A stretch of DNA of 64,000 nucleotides. It comes from Brachionus plicatilis (Eukaryota > Rotifera > Eurotatoria > Ploima > Brachionidae). Position numbers and translations under genes: made by a program. The stretch covers positions 124,001 through 188,000 of the forward strand of contig QEOQ01000493.1 of assembly GCA_010279815.1 (NCBI GenBank), written 5' to 3'. Shown here in pieces: positions 58,451-64,000 of this stretch; positions within the stretch are counted from its first letter, which is position 1, and each line of letters begins with the position of its first letter. The notes under the pieces were generated by a model, which was given only the letters and a program-made list of their open reading frames with translations, did not search any database and was not told where the DNA came from.

Positions 58451-58917
58451 TTTTGTTTTTTTTTATTTTTTGATAAATAATCTTTAAAATCTTTTTTTTA
58501 TTAAATAAATGACATTTTTTTGCTTCATCTATTTTGAATGTAATTGCAAATAGTTTAGAAAGTTTAGAAATTTTTGGAATGCAAGTATAAAGTGAACCAA
58601 AATAAAAAAGAATAAAATAAACGAATTATAGTTATCAAGGCCGTAGCCTTATTGTCTTAAAAAAAAGATAAATTAAAAACAAAGTTCACCCAAATAGCTT
58701 TTTTTGAGTTTTTTATTCAAAGCTTGTGAATTTGAATCCATTTTAATCTAACTTTTTACAGCCAGAAATCAATCGAATAAAAAAATTATTTCAAAAATTT
58801 GAATAATTTATTTTCTCAATAATCTAACGCTTAGAAAATTTTCTTTTACTGTTTTTTTTTTTTTGTTTTTTTGTTTATTAAAATAAATTCTGGGAATATC
58901 AGCTTACATCAACAAAA
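58451..58917. other. Intergenic
   Basis: About 470 bp between PPP1R3 and the end of the transporter gene, both on the minus strand; poly(T)-rich, no feature recognised. Confidence 0.45.
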
Positions 58918-61900
58918 TTAATTGTCTATATTGAAGAACAGTAGAGCAATTAGATTGAAAAAAATGCTCCATGCCAAGACTGTGAATGTGCCGAACCATA
59001 CTGTCAAATTTTCCAGGCCCCATCCTAGAAAAATGAGTCATGCTCAAAATATTTTGAGAAAAAAAAAATTAATTTACCTCTGGAAAAAACGCTTCTCAAT
59101 GCTTCGGCACTGTGAGTCAAAGGCGAAAAGTTGGTTATGAACCTGACCCATCCGGGCATGCCCTCAATAGGCCATATGATACTTGAGAGGAGCATGATCG
59201 GAAACACCGAACCGATTGTTATTTGCATCACTTCTGTTTCATCTTTGGCTAGAGAACTACATGCTAGGCCGTAGCTCATTCCGCAAAATCCCTGAAGAAG
59301 CAGCAACAAGGCAGCCACAAATATGGAACCATTCATGTTAACTCCGAACACAAGAGTACTAATCAAGATCAAAATTGTTATTTGAACAGTCATTATTACT
59401 ATTTTTGATGATATATGTGCACCCAAGACCTCAACAGCGTTCATTCCGGCAGCCCAACTTCGATCCATTAGACCCTCTTTTTTCTCAATCACAAACATCA
59501 GTCCAGTCATGCCTATGGTAAGAGTAAAAATAATTGTGGCCATTATGCCCGGTGCCATAAAGTTTATGAACTGAGGACTTGATTGACCATAAATTGGGGT
59601 CTGAAGCTAAAAGATTAAATTTTAATTTAATTTTTTTTGTGATTCGGAAGGAGAAAAAATTACAGTAATCGGAGAATTTAATAGTTTTGGATCTATTGGA
59701 AAAGGTAAATGAGGCAAAAATTCGATCAAAAAAGACTGGTATGCATCTGCTATGCGTGCTTGGGCTATCAGAGCTATTTGCTGATCTTTGAATAAATACA
59801 ATTAAATATTAGGATTAAGTTTTTGTTTATTTAGAAAAAAATTTACTTGTCGCGTCCAAATAGACATTTACATTGCTTCCAATAATGGACGTATTCTCAG
59901 GTTTAAACGGATTGAATCTTAAAATTTCGGAATTTTAATTGAACTAATTAATCTTGATTAATTGAATAGAAAAAAAATATTTTTTAGAAATTCTGAAGCC
60001 AGATTTAGCTTAATAAAGCTAAAAGAACACTATTGTTTAAAATACTAGCATAAACAAAGCTAGAGTTTGAACATTATAAAAAAAAAATTTTTTGGAATTT
60101 TTTTTTAAATGTTTAAAAATAAAAGTTTATAACAGATACATTTTTTTGAAAAATAAGTCGAGCTTTCTAATTACTTAAAAAGTATCAAAATTATCAAGAT
60201 TAAAATAATGATAAAAAATCATCTATTTTAACACTAAATAAAAATATCAACAGCTGAAGTTTGTTTTAGATCGCGAATCTAAAATGTCTTTCCATAATTT
60301 TGAAACGCGTCTTTTTACCTAGAAATAAAATTACACGAATATAAAATAATTGTACTTATATCTTTTATTTTTTTTAGAATAAATTAATTAAGCATGAAAT
60401 CATTAGAACGCCAAATATAAAACTGATTAAGATTTTAAATGATTTGTAAAAAATAGTTCATCGAAATTTAATTGAAGATCGATTTTTGATCGATCATTTT
60501 CTATTGAGAATAATTTTAAGAAAATTTAAGTTCATTTAAATGAAACATGAGTTGGCGCCTTATGCTCATTGATGAGCCATAGTTAGAAGAAGAAGAATTT
60601 AAATAATTTACTTAAAAAGGTTTAGAATATTTAATTACTTTTGAATGGTGTCTTGGGTAAAATTTTCGCTAAGATCAATAAAACCCCAAAGTTTTCCACT
60701 TTTTGTTTGAGTGTACGCATAGGACCAATTAAAATAATGCTAAAAAAGCATGTTTTAAATTTTTTTTTTAATTTAGAAGTAAAAATTACTTTTTTAAATG
60801 TATGATTACTCAACTCATCAACATACATTTTGGCACCGAAATGAGACGTATCATTGAAGTTTGTTTCATTATTAACAATGCCAAAATTAAGATCATAGGG
60901 TTCACGACCAATGCAGAGACAAAACAGCGAAATTTGAATTACCGGGATCAAAAATTGAAATATTAAGAAACTTTAAAATTAAAAATTAGATAATTTATCT
61001 ACATGTTTTAACTATCTAGATTTAAATTATCAAAAATGAGGTCATTATGTTTTTTTTTAATATCATTTTGATAGTGTTGACCAGAAAGATAAAATTTAAT
61101 AAGTCCTTTATTGTTACTTTGAATTTTTAATAAAAGATTTAATCAAAATAATTACCCCCAATTACGACGGATTAAAATGGAATCTTTAAATAATGCTCCA
61201 ACAAAGTTATTGAATTTAGGAACTCGAAATGTTTTTGATATGCTTTTCTTGATTCGGGAAACAAAGCTCTCTAAAAAATTCAATTAATTTTAAATTTTTA
61301 AATCAATGATAAAATAAATAAATAAATTGTACTTTTTCCTTTTTTTACGTCAATTTTTGACAGCTCATCATTTAGGTTGTCATCGTTCTTCAAATAATTA
61401 AACAATTGTTTGAATTATTTAAAAGAGAAATATTTTACCACTTCATTTATAACCGGCTCACATAAAGGATTTCTTAGGCCATTGGACTTTTTATCATACC
61501 CTGGAATGCTTTCATCCTTGATGCACAATTTCAAAAAAACATTTTCCAGACTCTTAGAAACCAAAATTATTTTATTATTTTTATTTTGATAAATTATGTT
61601 TACGTTTTCGCAATATGTCTCAAGCAGAAATTCAGGTGAATTTTCTGCCAAAATCCTACCATTTCTAATCAGACCAACTCTGTCTGCTTTTCGAGCTTCT
61701 TCAATATAATGAGTGGTTATAATTATAGTTGTTTGACTTGTTTTAGAAATATCAATCAAATGACTCCATATTCTTAAAAATAAATAAGAAATAAATTTTT
61801 ATTAGGCCTATTTTTACTTTTCTCTTAGAATCGGATCTACGCCAACTGTAGGCTCATCTAAAATTAACAGCTTGGGCTCTTGTAGCAAAGCAATTGCCAT

Positions 61901-62562
61901 GCTTACTCTGCGCTTCTGACCACCACTTAGGTTTTTAACCATTCTATTTTTTGATGGAAGATCCAAAAAATCAATCAAAAAATCTTTTCTTTCTGTCACA
62001 TTTTTTCTTTTCATATTATGCAAAAACCCAAAGTAAATTAGTGTTTCACTAATATTAAATTCGTTATAGAGAGCAACTTCCTGAGGCATGTAGCCGACCA
62101 AACTTCCTGGAACTTGATGCCCCTTAGTACCAGGCTCTTTCCCGAAAACGAGAAGTTCTCCACTATCTAAAAAAATACGACCAACCACACTTCGAAGAAT
62201 AGTTGTTTTTCCACATCCTGAAGGCCCAAGTAGACCATAACTAAAAAAATTTACATTAATTTCCGAATATTTCTGACAGTCTAAATTACATGGCTCCAGT
62301 GGGAACATTTAAATTTAGGTCTCTAAGTACGCTAAAGTTTCCGTATGATTTGTAGCCAGATTGAATGATAACAGCTTTATTTAATTCTTGCGAATTTTCT
62401 TTAGCGTTAATCTTAAATTATTTTTTAATATTTAAAGTTAATTTAAAAATTTAAAGTATCTAATTAAGAAATTTTGATAAATTTTTTGATATTTAAACAT
62501 ACTGGAAAATTTTTAAAATTATTTTTTGTTAAAAGTGGTACATTGTTTTTCAAAGAATCCAT
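58918..62562 (-). CDS. ABCH-like ABC half-transporter (ATPase then membrane domain)
   Basis: Twelve proposed exons: 62562-62542, 62411-62290, 62240-61818, 61772-61439, 61387-61333, 61270-61156, 60970-60790, 60739-60639, 59917-59847, 59785-59664, 59606-59078 and 59024-58918; all join in frame to 726 residues. The ATPase shows Walker A GPSGCGKTT, the GYMPQEVALYNEF Q-loop, signature LSGGQKRRVS, Walker B LLILDEP and H-loop ITTHY. The membrane half contains NFTQDT, VYLDAT, PIYGQSSPQFINFMAPG, MATIIFTLTIGM and further helices of the ABC2 type, ending NIDN. The sequence resembles the ABCH (CG9990-like) group rather than ABCG. Members have been tied to lipid transport in arthropod cuticles; the substrate here is unknown. 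A 721-nt intron separates exons 8 and 9. The first exon is the least certain. Confidence 0.85.
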
Positions 62563-64000
62563 ATAAACTCATCAATAATCGATATTCGAAGCAATTAAAA
62601 CCCCAAAGCAGAATTTGTTTTGAATTATTCAAGTATCCTTGATGTTTATTGAATTTAAACTTTACATAAACATACGAATTTTATTTTTTAGACGCCACTA
62701 AATTATAATAATTATAATATTCCCGTTTTGAAAATATGCTTTAAGAAGCTTGTATAAAATATTAGAAAATTTGCCAACGAAATGATTAGCCAAATAATAA
62801 AAAGTAAAAATGCAAATTTTATGAATATTTATCAGTCTAAATTATTTTTTTTATTAATCTCTAAGCTTCAATTCTAATCGTTTAAACCATATTATTTTCT
62901 TGAGTTTTATCTGATAACTGTAGCGTTTGCTTAAAAATAAATCAAAAAAACATTTAAAACAATAATTTTTAGCGTGTACGAACATAAAATTCGTATTTAG
63001 TTACGGGACTATAGAAAATTTATTATGCATTATAAAAGATTTTGCATGGTAACAAAAGCGTTGGGTTCGATGAATTGAGACCGAGCTAAGGTAGATTTCG
63101 ATTAGGCGGAAAATTTGGTTCAAGGCAAACATCATCAGAATAGAATTTTTTATTAAGTAAATTTAAGCTTTGCCTTAAAGCAATGCTAATTTTTTTTAAA
63201 TTTGTTAAACTTAAGTTTGCTTATCATCTTAAAGGTACAGATAAATTTGTAAAAGTATTTAACAAAATTATAAATTTAATATAAATGAATTTTTAAAATT
63301 TGATTAAAAGCGCTAAAGATTATTTAAAAAATTACTTTTTAAAAATACTCTCAAAACAAACCCTTAAAAATACTAGTTCTTGAATTTAAGTTTGAATTTT
63401 GATAGACTTTAATGCCAATGGGTCATAAACAGATTATTAGGATCTAGATATCAATATATCTTAACTAATTTTTGATATAAAAATTGATGCTTATATTTTT
63501 AAAGACTATTAAAGCTATGAAAATTATCTAATGGATTAAAATTCGATCAATAAAATTTGAGCATATTTTAAATTGGTTTTTTTAAACTGGTTATGTTAAA
63601 GTTCAATAATGGATCGATTAATTATTAAACTGCAAATTTTAATATTTGATAGAGTTGAGCCAACTTTTAAATACACAATAAATTTAAAATTATTTTCTTA
63701 ATTCGATACATACTGGAGATTGACAAAAAAAACTAAACTTACCACTTTCATAGAACCATCTTGCATTTTGTATGTTTTAAAAATCTAATTTCAGCCTTCG
63801 AAAAGTTAATAAGGTAATTTTTATTTTAAAAATAATAATTAGATTAATGCAAACATCATATTTTATATTACGAAATAATTTGATTTATCGGAAAAATAAA
63901 GTTAATTATGTGATGATATAAAAATGATTTTGAGCTAAAAATTTTAAAATAAAATGAGATAATTTTAAAAAGATTCTGTACCATTATTGACTTAAGATAT
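62563..64000. other. Upstream of the transporter gene
   Basis: About 1.4 kb of A/T-rich sequence with no supported ORF, RNA gene or repeat; presumably the transporter's promoter region. Confidence 0.45.

Noticed and set aside
61814..62308. Start of the transporter at the Met near 62308
   Set aside because: That Met arises from reading through an intron; splicing 62290 to 62240 restores the conserved sequence before Walker A.

Overview
The window is eukaryotic, very AT-rich and animal in content. Protein genes carry very short GT-AG introns (mostly 46-56 nt), AATAAA signals follow several stop codons, and the set includes animal-type genes: a DAZ/BOULE-like RNA-binding protein, an RGK GTPase, NOMO, a glycogen-targeting PP1 subunit and ENY2. 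Low GC, tiny introns, an ABCH-type transporter and a chimeric enzyme gene of bacterial-type domains fit a rotifer such as a monogonont (Brachionus-like). That assignment is inference; other AT-rich invertebrates with short introns remain possible.

Layout. 1-5.4 kb: the 3' part of a very large gene that joins a sulfotransferase-like exon, a DegT/DnrJ-type aminotransferase, a SAM methyltransferase, a GT-B and a GT-A glycosyltransferase and a GH5 glycosidase. This is the most unusual locus here. 6.1-6.7 kb: ribosomal protein S10. 6.7-17.9 kb: an 11-kb gene-poor stretch with a dead reverse transcriptase and a retroposed insert bounded by 37-bp direct repeats. 17.9-24.9 kb: an RGK-family GTPase (+) converging on a DAZ/BOULE-like gene (-). 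25-28 kb: gene-free, with a hAT-like MITE and long palindromes. 28.2-34.1 kb: two PLAC8-family paralogues (-) flanking a cluster of mobile-element debris and an unrecognised 374-residue gene. 35.7-45.4 kb: a dense housekeeping block of CKS1 (-), proteasome lid subunit Rpn8/PSMD7 (+), ENY2 (-), the spliceosomal helicase PRP16/DHX38 (+) and NMNAT (+). 45.8-48.6 kb: a seven-exon gene ending in a chromo/chromo-shadow-like domain (-). 50.2-54.2 kb: NOMO (+). 54.2-56.9 kb: repeat-rich. 56.9-62.6 kb: a PPP1R3-like subunit (-) and a twelve-exon ABCH-like half-transporter (-). 62.6-64 kb: no gene seen.

The housekeeping genes act in separate pathways: translation, cell cycle, proteasome, SAGA/TREX-2, splicing, NAD synthesis, the ER NOMO complex and glycogen metabolism. 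No operon logic is evident, although ENY2 and PRP16 share a 381-bp divergent promoter region. Mobile-element traces show a recurring pattern: short insertions with simple tails, in two cases flanked by unusually long (28-37 bp) direct repeats. All exon boundaries were deduced by eye from reading frame, splice dinucleotides and protein-family conservation; no transcript evidence was available.
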